A stretch of 49,025 nucleotides of DNA from an uncultured Bacteroidales bacterium (lineage in GTDB: Bacteria; Bacteroidota; Bacteroidia; Bacteroidales; FEN-979). The notes beneath the pieces are model-generated. The model was not told where the DNA came from, did not search any database, and saw nothing but the letters and a program-made list of their open reading frames with translations. The first letter of the stretch is position 1; the number at the start of each line of letters is the position of its first letter. This document shows, one piece after another, positions 32,836-41,610 of this stretch. A program made the position numbers and the translations under genes. The DNA is taken from contig CAIYJU010000048.1 in assembly GCA_903926565.1 (NCBI GenBank), forward strand, positions 1 through 49,025, given 5' to 3'.

Positions 32836-33630
32836 ATGAAAAACAAAGTAGTGATCATCACGGGTGCCTCCTCCGGGATCGGAAAAGCACTGGCCTTCGA
32901 ATTCGCCAGGCAGGGAGCAAAACTGGTGCTTGCATCAAGATCGGGAACTATTGACCCCGAATTATTTAAACTGACAAATGAAATACTTGATGTGCGCACC
33001 GATGTTACAAAAGAACAGGATTGTGAATCTCTGGTGAAAAAAGCTGTGGATAAATTCGGCCGTATCGACATCCTGATCAACAATGCCGGCATTTCCATGC
33101 GTGCATTATTCAGCGAAGTCAGCCTGGATGTACTTCGCCAGCTTATGGACACCAACTTCTGGGGAACGGTATACTGCACCAAATTCGCATTGCCCTACCT
33201 CCTCGAATCGAAGGGATCTCTTGTCGGAGTCTCGTCCATTGCAGGCTACAAAGGTCTTCCAGGCCGCACAGGATACTCCGCCTCAAAATTCGCCATGCAG
33301 GGGTTCCTTGAAGTTGTGCGCATCGAGAACATGAAAAAAGGGCTTCATGTGCTCATTGCATGTCCGGGATTTACCGCCTCAAACATCCGTAATGTCGCTC
33401 TGTCAAAGGATGGAACATCACAGGGTGAAACACCGCTTGATGAAGGGAAACTCATGCCGGCAGAAGCGGTCGCCCGTCATATCGTCACAGCCATAGATCG
33501 CAAACAGGACCGCCTGACCCTTACAACCATGGGAAAACTTACTGTACTCCTTAATAAATTTTTTCCGAAGTTCATGGATAAAATGGTTTATAATCATATG
33601 GCAAAGGAGCCGAATTCACCGTTTAAATAG
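32836..33630 (+). CDS. Short-chain dehydrogenase/reductase (DHRS7-like)
   Basis: A 264-aa NAD(P)-dependent classical SDR. TGASSGIG is at residues 8-15, DILINNAG at ~77-84, the catalytic Ser in VGVSSIAGY, YSASK (Tyr ~151, Lys ~155) and the PG motif in CPGFTASNI. The C-terminal extension (KFFPKFMDKMVYNHM) resembles DHRS7-type proteins, which often act on hydrophobic carbonyl compounds at membranes. The substrate is unknown. It is not closely similar to the SDR at 6163. Confidence 0.88.
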   Translation: MKNKVVIITGASSGIGKALAFEFARQGAKLVLASRSGTIDPELFKLTNEILDVRTDVTKEQDCESLVKKAVDKFGRIDILINNAGISMRALFSEVSLDVLRQLMDTNFWGTVYCTKFALPYLLESKGSLVGVSSIAGYKGLPGRTGYSASKFAMQGFLEVVRIENMKKGLHVLIACPGFTASNIRNVALSKDGTSQGETPLDEGKLMPAEAVARHIVTAIDRKQDRLTLTTMGKLTVLLNKFFPKFMDKMVYNHMAKEPNSPFK

Positions 33631-33667
33631 CCCGGTCATCGTATTCATGCATCGATGGTGTGGCGTG

Positions 33668-34570
33668 TTACGACCGTGGATGGTACTGAATGATCGTGCT
33701 TCTCAGATAATCCCTGTCAAGGTGGGTGTAAATCTCAGTCGTGGTAATCGATTCATGCCCCAGCATCTCCTGGACGGCCCGAAGGTCGGCGCCTCCTTCA
33801 ACAAGATGGGTGGCAAATGAATGGCGAAAAGTATGCGGACTGATGTTTTTTTGAATCCCGGCCTGCATCGCAAGTCTTTTTATTATGGTAAAAACCATCA
33901 CCCTGGAGAGCCCTGCACCACGCCGGTTAAGAAACAAAATATCATCATTGCCTTTTCTGACCAGGATTTTTGGCCTGAGGTCGGATAAATAAAAGGTAAT
34001 CTCATTCATGGCAATGCTCCCGACAGGAACAAGCCGCTCTTTGTTGCCTTTTCCGGTAACTTTAATGAAACCCTCCCTGAAAAAGAGGTTTGATATTTTC
34101 AGGTTGATCAGCTCTGACACCCTCAATCCGCATCCATAAAGGGTTTCCAGCATGGCTTTGTTTCTTTTCTCCTCCGGTTTGCTGAGATCCAGTTTGCCGA
34201 TCATCTGGTCAATCTCAATTACATTCAGTGTCACCGGCAGCTTCAATCCCAGCTTTGGAGAGTCAATCAATTCTGTCGGGTCTTTCTGAACAATATTCTC
34301 AACCAGCAGATAATGGTAAAATGCACGTAATCCCGAAATAACTCTTGCCTGTGTTCGTGCAGTCATTCCCAACTCGGTAATCCACTGCAAAAAAGCCTGA
34401 AAATGTTGCAATTCCAGCATCTCCGGACCGATCGTTAAACCCTGCATTTCGATAAATTGCGTTATCTTTGCAACATCGTGAAGATAAGCTTCTACAGAGT
34501 TCTTTGATAGTGATTTCTCTAACTGAAGATAAGCCTTAAAACCTTGTATATATGAATTCCAGAGATTCAA
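33668..34570 (-). CDS. xerD: Tyrosine recombinase XerD
   Basis: A 300-aa site-specific recombinase that resolves chromosome dimers at dif with XerC. All catalytic residues are visible: R150 in GCGLRVSEL, K174 in VTGKGNKERL, H246 and R249 in HTFRHSFATHL, H272 in MLGHESITTTEIYTH, and Y281. The SAM-like core-binding domain covers residues 5-90. The start is TTG at 34568-34570; family alignment (WNSYIQGFKAYLQLEKSLS) supports this. The C-terminal end (…DYLRSTIIQYHPRS) is typical of Bacteroidota XerD. It faces away from the rpmG block across a large inverted repeat. Confidence 0.93.
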   Translation of the reverse strand: MNLWNSYIQGFKAYLQLEKSLSKNSVEAYLHDVAKITQFIEMQGLTIGPEMLELQHFQAFLQWITELGMTARTQARVISGLRAFYHYLLVENIVQKDPTELIDSPKLGLKLPVTLNVIEIDQMIGKLDLSKPEEKRNKAMLETLYGCGLRVSELINLKISNLFFREGFIKVTGKGNKERLVPVGSIAMNEITFYLSDLRPKILVRKGNDDILFLNRRGAGLSRVMVFTIIKRLAMQAGIQKNISPHTFRHSFATHLVEGGADLRAVQEMLGHESITTTEIYTHLDRDYLRSTIIQYHPRS

Positions 34571-34595
34571 ATTATGGTTATTAGTGGTAATAATT

Positions 34596-34678
34596 AAACC
34601 ACTCAGGCAGTAAGATCACTGAGGAAACACTTGGAATTATCTTAGTGGCCCTTAGTGTTCTTAGTGTCTTAGTGGTTT
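34596..34678. repeat. Large inverted repeat of 'ACTAAGAACACTAAG' type upstream of rpmG
   Basis: AAACCACT at 34596-34603 pairs with AGTGGTTT at 34671-34678, and about 24 of 29 bases pair along the arms. The right arm is built from CTTAGTG units at near 9-10 base spacing. It fills the divergent gap between xerD and rpmG and resembles dispersed intergenic repeats of this phylum. Confidence 0.65.
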
Positions 34679-34745
34679 CTTTTCATGCTTCAGGACACAG
34701 TAAATACTGAAAAATAGCATTCAGCAAATAAAAGTAGAAATAATT

Positions 34746-34775
34746 TTTGTTTTTCCGGGAAAAAGTTTAATTTTG
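34746..34775 (+). promoter_or_regulatory. Complete Bacteroidota promoter (TTTG-N18-TAATTTTG) for rpmG
   Basis: TTTG at 34746-34749 and TAATTTTG at 34768-34775 are separated by 18 bases. This is the best -33/-7 pair in the window, as expected for a ribosomal protein gene. The leader to ATG 34804 is about 25 bases. Confidence 0.75.
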
Positions 34776-34803
34776 CAGTCCCGAAAAATAAAGAATTCAG
34801 AAG

Positions 34804-34992
34804 ATGGCAAAAAAGAGCAAAGACCAACGGATTCAGGTAATTCTAGAATGTACTGAACAAAGAGCTGCAGGTATTCCCGGCATTTCAAGATACATTACCA
34901 AAAAGAATAAAAAAAATACACCTGAAAGAATTGAACTGAAAAAGTACAATTCCTATTTAAAGAAAGTTACAGTTCATAAAGAAATTAAATAA
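34804..34992 (+). CDS. rpmG: 50S ribosomal protein L33
   Basis: A 62-aa ribosomal protein. [19 protein letters not shown], the [22 protein letters not shown] core and the C-terminal [10 protein letters not shown] match L33. There are no paired CxxC motifs, so it is the zinc-independent form. It starts the block rpmG - DUF4295 - ftsY - rimO. rpmB (L28), often placed directly upstream in this phylum, is absent here; the upstream gene is xerD on the other strand. Confidence 0.97.
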   Translation: MAKKSKDQRIQVILECTEQRAAGIPGISRYITKKNKKNTPERIELKKYNSYLKKVTVHKEIK

Positions 34993-35000
34993 CTTAGGAT

Positions 35001-35162
35001 ATGGCAAAGAAAGTAGTTGCTTCGTTTAAAGCTACCTCCGGAAAAGATTTTACAAAAGTCATCCGCATGGTGAAGTCCCCAAAATCAGGAGCCTTTGTTT
35101 TCAAGGAAACGATTGTTGCCAATGAAATGCTTAAAGATTTCTTAGCAACCAAAGAAAACTAA
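35001..35162 (+). CDS. DUF4295 small protein between rpmG and ftsY
   Basis: A 53-aa basic protein (MAKKVVASFKATSGKDFTKV… ending FLATKEN). It begins 8 bases after the rpmG stop. The sequence and position match DUF4295, a family found beside L33 in Bacteroidota and proposed to be ribosome-associated; its role is not established. It is below the usual ORF length cut-off. Confidence 0.9.
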   Translation: MAKKVVASFKATSGKDFTKVIRMVKSPKSGAFVFKETIVANEMLKDFLATKEN

Positions 35163-35182
35163 CAAAATATTTTTTCCTGCTG

Positions 35183-35212
35183 AAAAGCTTTTTTCCCCGG
35201 AAAAAAGCTTTT
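35183..35212 (+). terminator. Intrinsic terminator or attenuator between DUF4295 and ftsY
   Basis: AAAAGCTTTTTT (35183-35194) and AAAAAAGCTTTT (35201-35212) pair perfectly around CCCCGG and are followed by a further T run. It should end most rpmG-DUF4295 transcripts before ftsY. Confidence 0.75.
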
Positions 35213-35233
35213 TTTATTATAAAAAGTCGTTTT

Positions 35234-36184
35234 ATGGGATTCTTCAACATCTTCTCTCGCGAGAAAAAAGAACGTCTTGACCAGGGACTGGAAAAAACGA
35301 AATCCAACATCTTTACCAGGATTTCAAAAGCCATCGTTGGAAAGTCCACGGTTGATGATGAAGTCCTCGATAACCTGGAGGAGATCCTTGTATCTTCCGA
35401 TGTTGGGGTGGAAACCACGTTACGAATCATTGAACGTATTCAAAAACGGGCATCAAAAGACAAGTATCTTGGAACCAGTGAGCTGAATAACCTGCTCAAA
35501 GAAGAGATTGTCGCCCTCCTTCAGGAAAACAACATCCTTGATTTTACAGAATTCTCCGTCCCTGACAACAAAAAGCCTTATGTAATCATGGTTGTCGGAG
35601 TGAATGGGGTTGGAAAAACAACCACCATCGGCAAACTCGCCTACCAGTTCAAAAAGTCAGGTAAATCAGTCCTGATTGGTGCAGCTGATACCTTCAGGGC
35701 TGCCGCCGTTGAGCAGATCACAATATGGGCCGAAAGGGTAGGGGTACCCATCGTCAACCAGGGAATGGGGGCCGATCCGGCTTCCGTGGCTTACGACACC
35801 GTGAAATCAGCCATTGCAAGAAACACGGATGTCGTCATCATCGACACAGCAGGTCGCCTGCATAATAAAATCAACCTCATGAATGAACTTTCGAAGATCA
35901 GGAAGGTCGTTCAGAAACTAATACCCGATGCCCCGCACGAAGTGTTGCTGGTGCTTGATGCATCTACGGGCCAGAATGCTTTTGAGCAGGCTAAACAGTT
36001 TACTGCTGCCACCGATGTCAACACCCTCGCACTGACCAAACTTGACGGAACAGCAAAGGGTGGTGTCGTAATCGGCATTTCCGACCAGTTTAAAATTCCT
36101 GTAAAATATATCGGCGTCGGTGAAGGTCTTGAAGATTTACAGGTATTCAACCGTGTCGAATTTGTTGACAGCCTCTTTAATTAA
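35234..36184 (+). CDS. ftsY: Signal recognition particle receptor FtsY
   Basis: A 316-aa SRP GTPase that docks SRP-ribosome complexes at the inner membrane. The N-terminal NG-domain four-helix bundle is short, with no long acidic A domain, as is usual for Bacteroidota. GTPase motifs are G1 GVNGVGKTTTIGK (122-134), DTFRAAAVEQ (152-161), G3 DTAGR (204-208) and G4 TKLDGTAKGG (~268). The C-terminal KYIGVGEGLEDLQVFN is canonical. It is followed 11 bases later by rimO. Confidence 0.97.
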   Translation: MGFFNIFSREKKERLDQGLEKTKSNIFTRISKAIVGKSTVDDEVLDNLEEILVSSDVGVETTLRIIERIQKRASKDKYLGTSELNNLLKEEIVALLQENNILDFTEFSVPDNKKPYVIMVVGVNGVGKTTTIGKLAYQFKKSGKSVLIGAADTFRAAAVEQITIWAERVGVPIVNQGMGADPASVAYDTVKSAIARNTDVVIIDTAGRLHNKINLMNELSKIRKVVQKLIPDAPHEVLLVLDASTGQNAFEQAKQFTAATDVNTLALTKLDGTAKGGVVIGISDQFKIPVKYIGVGEGLEDLQVFNRVEFVDSLFN

Positions 36185-36195
36185 TCCTGAAATTC

Positions 36196-37506
36196 TTGAA
36201 AACAAAATCCGGAATTCACAAGATCGGCCTGATATCGCTGGGTTGTGCCAAAAACCTGATCGACTCCGAACTTCTGATGCGCCAGTTGGAAGCCAATAAA
36301 TTCAAACTTGTTTTCGACCCGGTTGATCATAAGAAAATAGATACCGCCATCATCAACACCTGCGGGTTTATCAATGATGCCAAGCAGGAGTCCATCGATA
36401 CGATATTGCAGTATGTACAGGCCAAACAACTTGGCCTGATTGAACATGTGTATGTGATGGGTTGCCTCTCTGAACGGTATCTTTCGAAAATGAAGGAAGA
36501 GATCCCTGAAGTGGATGCGTTTTTCGGGGTAAACGACCTGAAAAAAATAGTCAACCATATAGGTGGCACCTATAGAACAGACCTTGTGGGTGAACGCAGG
36601 CTTACAACACCTTCACATTATGCCTATCTGAAAATCGCCGAAGGGTGCGACCGGAAATGTTCTTTTTGTGCTATTCCTGTCATTCGGGGTAAGCACATCA
36701 GCAGACCAATGGAAGATATTGTGAGCGAAGCCTCCCGCCTGGTTTTATCAGGCATCAAAGAGATCAACATCATCTCACAGGATACAACCTATTACGGTCT
36801 CGACATATACAGAAAAAGACTTATTCCCGAATTGCTCGATACCCTTGCCAATCTGAAAGGTCTGGAATGGATACGCCTGCATTATACCTACCCGGATGGA
36901 TTTCCTGAGGAGTTGCTTGATGTTGTCAGATCGCATCACAACATCTGCAACTACATTGACATGCCTTTACAGCACATCAGCGACCGCATCCTGAAATCGA
37001 TGCATCGCGGTATGGATGGTACAACCACCCGGAAACTTGTTGAGAAGATTCGCAAGACCATCCCGGGCGTTGCGTTGAGAACCACCCTGATTACCGGTTA
37101 TCCCGGTGAAACGGAGAAGGAGTTCAGGGAACTCAGGGGTTTTATTGAAGAATACAGATTCGACAGGCTTGGTGTATTTTCATACTCTCACGAGGAGAAT
37201 ACTTCTGCGTTTACATTAAAGGATTCTGTTCCTGCAAAACGCAAAATGGAAAGGGTAGGGGAGCTGATGGAAGTACAGGAAGGCATCTCCCTTTCAATTA
37301 ACCAGCAGAAAACTGGCCAGACCTTGAAGGTGTTGATTGACAGGAAGGAGGGCGATTATTATGTTGCCCGCACGGAACATGACTCCCCTGAAGTGGATAA
37401 CGAGGTTTTAATAAGCAGCGGTGGTAAAAAACTGGTCCCGGGATTATTTTACAACGTCAACATCACCAGGGCCGAAAGCTTTGATTTATATGCCGAATTG
37501 GATTAA
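36196..37506 (+). CDS. rimO: Ribosomal protein S12 methylthiotransferase RimO
   Basis: A 436-aa radical SAM enzyme that methylthiolates the conserved aspartate of ribosomal protein S12. N-terminal UPF0004 cluster cysteines are C17 (LGCAKN), C56 (NTCGF) and C90 (MGCLSE). The radical SAM cluster is C151, C155 and C158 in EGCDRKCSFCAIP. A TRAM domain ends the protein (…FYNVNITRAESFDLYAEL). Translation must start at TTG 36196, since no ATG is available before the first cluster cysteine. It is in an operon with ftsY. Confidence 0.96.
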   Translation: MKTKSGIHKIGLISLGCAKNLIDSELLMRQLEANKFKLVFDPVDHKKIDTAIINTCGFINDAKQESIDTILQYVQAKQLGLIEHVYVMGCLSERYLSKMKEEIPEVDAFFGVNDLKKIVNHIGGTYRTDLVGERRLTTPSHYAYLKIAEGCDRKCSFCAIPVIRGKHISRPMEDIVSEASRLVLSGIKEINIISQDTTYYGLDIYRKRLIPELLDTLANLKGLEWIRLHYTYPDGFPEELLDVVRSHHNICNYIDMPLQHISDRILKSMHRGMDGTTTRKLVEKIRKTIPGVALRTTLITGYPGETEKEFRELRGFIEEYRFDRLGVFSYSHEENTSAFTLKDSVPAKRKMERVGELMEVQEGISLSINQQKTGQTLKVLIDRKEGDYYVARTEHDSPEVDNEVLISSGGKKLVPGLFYNVNITRAESFDLYAELD

Positions 37507-37511
37507 ATTTG
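37504..37511 (+). promoter_or_regulatory. -7 promoter element (TAAATTTG) for the MORN protein
   Basis: TAAATTTG matches TAnnTTTG, overlaps the rimO stop codon, and lies 20 bases before ATG 37532. Confidence 0.45.
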
Positions 37512-37531
37512 TACCCTAAATTAAAACATTC

Positions 37532-38320
37532 ATGAAAAAGAATATTATAATCATTTTCGCATTGTTACTGTCAGTTTCCCTCAATATGAATGCACAGGAT
37601 GCTGCAAATGATAATAAGGTTCCTGACACCATAAATCGGAAAGATGCCAATGGCAGCATGTATGGCTACTGGATTGAAAAACGGGGTGAACTTACCTACA
37701 AAGGGTTTTATGCTGATAATAAAAAAGTCAGAGACTGGGTTGGATATTACCCTACCAATGTGATCTATAAGGTTGAATATTACACCAACGGAGTGAAAGA
37801 AGGAATTTCAATCCAGTTTGACAGGAAAGGAAAAATATCTCTCGTCGAACATTTTAAAAATGGATTGACTCATGGGCAGAGTGTCTTATACAGCCAATAC
37901 AACGAAATGCCTGTTTCTGAAACGGACTATTTACTCGGTAAAAAAAATGGTGTTTACCGTCAGTTCTATGAAAATGCAAAAATCCAGGAAGAATCATATT
38001 ACCTGGATGATCTGAAAAATGGCAGTTCAAAATGGAACAATAAAAATGGACAACGCATTGCCGAATACAACTATAAAGCCGGCAATTTTGATGGATTACA
38101 AAAGACCTTCTACGAAAACGATTCTATACAGACACTCAGCAATTACGTCGAAAACAAGTTGTCCGGTGAAAGCAAAGAGTATTACCGCAATGGGAAGTTA
38201 AAACTGTCAGGGAAATATGTGAACGGTGTCAAGGATGGTGCCTGGACAGAGTATGATGAACTGGGAAAGGTATCAACAGTAACAAGGTTCAAAGAAGGTG
38301 AGGAAGTTAAGAAAAAGTAA
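37532..38320 (+). CDS. Exported MORN-repeat protein (YwqK-like)
   Basis: A 262-aa protein with a signal peptide (MKKNIIIIFALLLSVSLNMNAQ) and about eight MORN-type repeats of the form YYxNGxKxGxxxxY from residue ~45 to the end. The best are GYWIEKRGELTYKGFYADNK, YYTNGVKEGISIQFDRKGK and YYRNGKLKLSGKYVNGVKDG. MORN repeats form an extended beta structure and usually mediate binding. YwqK is annotated as an antitoxin in Bacillus, but exported Bacteroidota relatives have no proven role. It converges with a small lipoprotein 8 bases away. Confidence 0.82.
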   Translation: MKKNIIIIFALLLSVSLNMNAQDAANDNKVPDTINRKDANGSMYGYWIEKRGELTYKGFYADNKKVRDWVGYYPTNVIYKVEYYTNGVKEGISIQFDRKGKISLVEHFKNGLTHGQSVLYSQYNEMPVSETDYLLGKKNGVYRQFYENAKIQEESYYLDDLKNGSSKWNNKNGQRIAEYNYKAGNFDGLQKTFYENDSIQTLSNYVENKLSGESKEYYRNGKLKLSGKYVNGVKDGAWTEYDELGKVSTVTRFKEGEEVKKK

Positions 38321-38328
38321 CTGGGAAA

Positions 38329-38541
38329 TTACTTATTTCTGATAACATACGCTTTTCTTACAGGTTTGCTCTTGTAACTGTAGCGCGTTCCATATGCACT
38401 CTTGTTCTTCTTATGCTTTTTTGACTGGTAAGTACCATTGGCTTCACATCCCGCTTTTCTTGATTTACAGGAAGTATTGGAAAACGCCAGCAGGCCTATC
38501 ATCAGGGATAATCCTATATAAATAAGTCGTTTTGCGAACAT
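38329..38541 (-). CDS. Small basic lipoprotein
   Basis: A 70-aa protein with N-terminal helix and lipobox (IGLLAFSNTSC, Cys 25), followed by a very basic, Lys/Tyr/Ser-rich tail with a second cysteine. No family was recognised. Conserved lipobox spacing and a complete frame on the strand opposite the MORN gene support a real gene. Confidence 0.6.
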   Translation of the reverse strand: MFAKRLIYIGLSLMIGLLAFSNTSCKSRKAGCEANGTYQSKKHKKNKSAYGTRYSYKSKPVRKAYVIRNK

Positions 38542-38609
38542 GAATGGTTAATTATGAAAGTCACCAACATGGCAAAAATAATAAATAAACAGTTACAGTT
38601 GAATTTTTC

Positions 38610-38617
38610 TAATTTTG
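38610..38617 (+). promoter_or_regulatory. -7 promoter element (TAATTTTG) of the cobalamin-locus candidate
   Basis: TAATTTTG matches TAnnTTTG, 29 bases before the preferred ATG at 38647. No cobalamin riboswitch-like structure was recognised in the short leader. Confidence 0.4.
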
Positions 38618-38646
38618 TATTTGATAGTTTGTCCAAAAAAAGGTTG

Positions 38647-39648
38647 ATGAAAACCTGGTCTCTTCACATAATCATCCTTATCACCTGGTTCTCGGTACCC
38701 GTAATGCTATTTGCCCAGTATGCTCCTCCTGCAGGCCAGTCAGGAACTACGGCTATTTTTAAGGACAGTTCTGCAATTATTGGCTGGGCTGCTGAATGCT
38801 CTATTGACAGAGGATTCGTCAACTTGTCTGATACAACGGTCATCTATAATGGATCAAACAAAACAAATTATGGAAGTAACCTGTATGTAAGCGGTCCGGC
38901 TGATGAATTTGTTGTAAGCCTTGGCGACCGCGGTTCTGCCGTGATTGGTTTCGACATACCGATCGTAAATGGTCCGGGGCCGGATTTTGCCGTATTCGAA
39001 AACTCTTTTGGTGATTCATTTCTGGAACTTGCTTTTGTTGAGGCAAGTTCCGACGGTCTGAATTTTGTAAGGTTTCCTGCAGTTTCACTAACCCAGGAAT
39101 CTCAACAGATTGGCACGTTCGACACCATCGATGCCACCAAGATCAATAACCTTGCTGGTAAATACCGGCATGGTTATGGCACACCGTTCGACCTTGATGA
39201 CATCAGTTATAGTTCCCAAATTGACCTGAATCATGTAACTTTTATTAAAGTTGTTGATGCAGGAGGATGTTTGCTGGCCCCTTTCGCAACGTTTGATTCA
39301 CAGGGACACAAAATTAATGATCCCTGGCCAACCCCTTTCGATACAGGTGGTTTTGACCTCGATGCAGTTGGGGTGATTCACAACCAAACTGAAAGCATCG
39401 CTGATGACAACCGGGCAACAGCCATTGCGATTTTTCCAAATCCGGTGTTTGATCGTGTTACAATTGATTCCAGGGTAATTGAAAAGGGGATATTGAAAAT
39501 TTCAAATCCATCTGGCAATATAATCATGGAAAAAATATTTTCCGGAAAAACCATTATCGATCTCTCTTCCTTTCCCACCGGTGTGTTTTTAGCCACATTT
39601 ACCCTGAATGACGGGGCCTGTATCACAAAGAAAATCATAAAATATTAG
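38647..39648 (+). CDS. T9SS-exported surface protein of the cobalamin-uptake locus
   Basis: A 333-aa protein. ATG 38647 gives a clean signal peptide (MKTWSLHIIILITWFSVPVMLFAQ); an open frame from 38554 adds residues on the wrong side of the promoter element. The body (about 25-250) contains GSAVIGFDIPIVNGPGPDFAVFENSF and DLDDISYSSQIDLNHVTFIKVVDAGG, typical of a secreted family encoded beside BtuB-like receptors. The last ~75 residues are a type IX secretion sorting domain (IAIFPNPVFDRVTI…DLSSFPTGVFLATF…KKIIKY). A role in vitamin B12 capture is inferred from the next two genes. Confidence 0.82.
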   Translation: MKTWSLHIIILITWFSVPVMLFAQYAPPAGQSGTTAIFKDSSAIIGWAAECSIDRGFVNLSDTTVIYNGSNKTNYGSNLYVSGPADEFVVSLGDRGSAVIGFDIPIVNGPGPDFAVFENSFGDSFLELAFVEASSDGLNFVRFPAVSLTQESQQIGTFDTIDATKINNLAGKYRHGYGTPFDLDDISYSSQIDLNHVTFIKVVDAGGCLLAPFATFDSQGHKINDPWPTPFDTGGFDLDAVGVIHNQTESIADDNRATAIAIFPNPVFDRVTIDSRVIEKGILKISNPSGNIIMEKIFSGKTIIDLSSFPTGVFLATFTLNDGACITKKIIKY

Positions 39649-39652
39649 CGTT

Positions 39653-41584
39653 CTGAACAAATACATATTCATCTTATTGTATTCTGTCGGCATTCAATGC
39701 ATCCCGCTGCTTTTGTATGCCCAAACACCGAAGGACACCCTCAACCTGAAAGAATTCGAGGTGAAATCAACATATAAATCTGATATCAACGGATTTAAAA
39801 GGGTAAAGTTGGATTCAACGTTCCTTGTCAATCATCTGAACGAGGACTTGTCAAAGGTTCTCGCCAACTATTCAACCATCTATATTAAATCTTATGGAAG
39901 TGGCAGCCTGGCCAGTCCTTCTTTTCGTGGTACCACAGCCCAGCACACACAGGTTGAATGGAACGGGATCAACCTCAACTCTCCAATGCTCGGACAGGTT
40001 GACTTATCACAAATACCAGTTTCCCAATTCGACGGACTGGAAATTCTGTATGGAGCTGCGGGTATATCGAGAGCCTCAGGTGCTTTTGGCGGGGTTATTA
40101 ACCTTGTAACCAATCCTGACTGGAATAACAAAATAAATGTTCTTGCAGCCCAGTCGCTGGGAAGTTTCCATACATTCACCTCCAATATCAATGTTGTTGC
40201 CGGCACTTCTTCGTTTCAATCGCACACCAAGTTCAATTATTCAGCTTCTGAGAACGATTTTCCCTATTATAATGAATACCTCACGAAAATGGTCACCCAG
40301 CATAGCGCTTCTTACGCCATTTTCGGAATTTCCGAAGAACTTTTCTTTAAGGTCAGGGATAAACATCTGGTATCCGTAAAATTCCGATACAACCAGGATG
40401 ACAGGGATCTTCCTCCAACTACAAACAACTTCGAAAACGATCACTATGAGAAGCAAAGCTCAAAGAATCTCTTTGCAGTAGCCGACTATAAATTCGTTGA
40501 AAAAAAATACAATGTGCTGGTAAGGACTGCATTTTCAAACCAGGAAATGCACTATGCACTTGACAGCACAATCAATGTGGTTCATCAGTATTACCAGGTT
40601 ATCAACAAAATTCGGTTTACTTATCTTGGAATCAGGAACATGCTCATCAAACCAGGAATCGATTTCACATTTGACCAGGTCGCATCCGATGATTATAACG
40701 GCATAAAAAGCCGGAGTACGACCAGTTTTTACACTGAACTCAGTAACGACATTGGGGGAAAGGTTAAGACATCCCTGGTGATTCGCGCAGATTTGATCAA
40801 TGGTTCATTCCTTCCAATCGTACCAGCAATTGGTATTGCATATCTGCCGTGGAAAAAATGTGATTTATCATTCACACTGAATCTTGCCAGAAACTACAGA
40901 TATCCTACGCTCAACGATTTGTTTTGGGCAATTTCAGGAAATCCCGACCTGGTTCCGGAAACGAATTATTCTGTTGAACTTGGGTATGCCTTTACCCATA
41001 AATCAAAAAATGGAAAATTCCTTTTTGAGCTTAACATGGCCGGGTACTATTCATGGATTTACCAAATGATTACCTGGACATCCGTGATTGGAAACCCCAG
41101 TCTTTGGAAACCCGAAAATATTGATGAAATTCGGGCACGCGGAGTCGAAACCGGTCTGAATTTCAAATGGGAAGTGTTTAATTTTCGTGTAAGCCTTGAT
41201 AATAACTACAATTTCTGCCGGTCAACCTATCAAAAAGCGAGCTCCGCCTATGATGAGAAAATTGGCAAGCAACTCATATATATCCCGGTAAATACACTCA
41301 ACAGCACATTCTCCATAGCGCGCTGGAATTTTTATCTGAATTACAATTTCTGCTATGTAAGTGAGCGGTTTACAGCAAAAGACAACCTTTCCGTGATGCC
41401 TGCGTATAACTTATCAAATATAATTGCTGGTAAGAACATCCATATCAAACATTTTATTTTATCTTTACAGTTTGATATTAACAACGTGTTTGATCTCGAC
41501 TACCAATCCATGCCGTCAAGGCCAATGCCTGGCATAAACGCTGCATTTACAGTAAAATTGGGATTTCCGGGAACAAACAGGTGA
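39653..41584 (+). CDS. TonB-dependent outer-membrane receptor, BtuB-like
   Basis: About 643 aa. There is no ATG at the 5' end: TTG 39677 would give an unusually short signal lacking a positive charge. CTG 39653, 4 bases after the preceding stop, gives LNKYIFILLYSVGIQCIPLLLYAQ, a normal signal sequence, and is used here. The plug domain (about 30-165) has LSKVLANYSTIYIKSYGSGSLASPSFRG, VEWNGINLNSPMLGQVDLSQIP, LEILYGAAGISRASGAFGGVINLV. The rest is a 22-strand barrel. The absence of a carboxypeptidase-like N-terminal extension separates it from SusC proteins and fits BtuB-type cobalamin receptors. It lies between the T9SS surface protein and the propeller lipoprotein. Confidence 0.83.
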   Translation: MNKYIFILLYSVGIQCIPLLLYAQTPKDTLNLKEFEVKSTYKSDINGFKRVKLDSTFLVNHLNEDLSKVLANYSTIYIKSYGSGSLASPSFRGTTAQHTQVEWNGINLNSPMLGQVDLSQIPVSQFDGLEILYGAAGISRASGAFGGVINLVTNPDWNNKINVLAAQSLGSFHTFTSNINVVAGTSSFQSHTKFNYSASENDFPYYNEYLTKMVTQHSASYAIFGISEELFFKVRDKHLVSVKFRYNQDDRDLPPTTNNFENDHYEKQSSKNLFAVADYKFVEKKYNVLVRTAFSNQEMHYALDSTINVVHQYYQVINKIRFTYLGIRNMLIKPGIDFTFDQVASDDYNGIKSRSTTSFYTELSNDIGGKVKTSLVIRADLINGSFLPIVPAIGIAYLPWKKCDLSFTLNLARNYRYPTLNDLFWAISGNPDLVPETNYSVELGYAFTHKSKNGKFLFELNMAGYYSWIYQMITWTSVIGNPSLWKPENIDEIRARGVETGLNFKWEVFNFRVSLDNNYNFCRSTYQKASSAYDEKIGKQLIYIPVNTLNSTFSIARWNFYLNYNFCYVSERFTAKDNLSVMPAYNLSNIIAGKNIHIKHFILSLQFDINNVFDLDYQSMPSRPMPGINAAFTVKLGFPGTNR

Positions 41585-41610
41585 TAAATTGTTAAACAAA
41601 TTACCCTACA

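Noticed and set aside
38542..38646. Cobalamin riboswitch upstream of the BtuB-like operon
   Set aside because: The leader is only about 30 bases after the likely promoter and shows no B12-box-like sequence.
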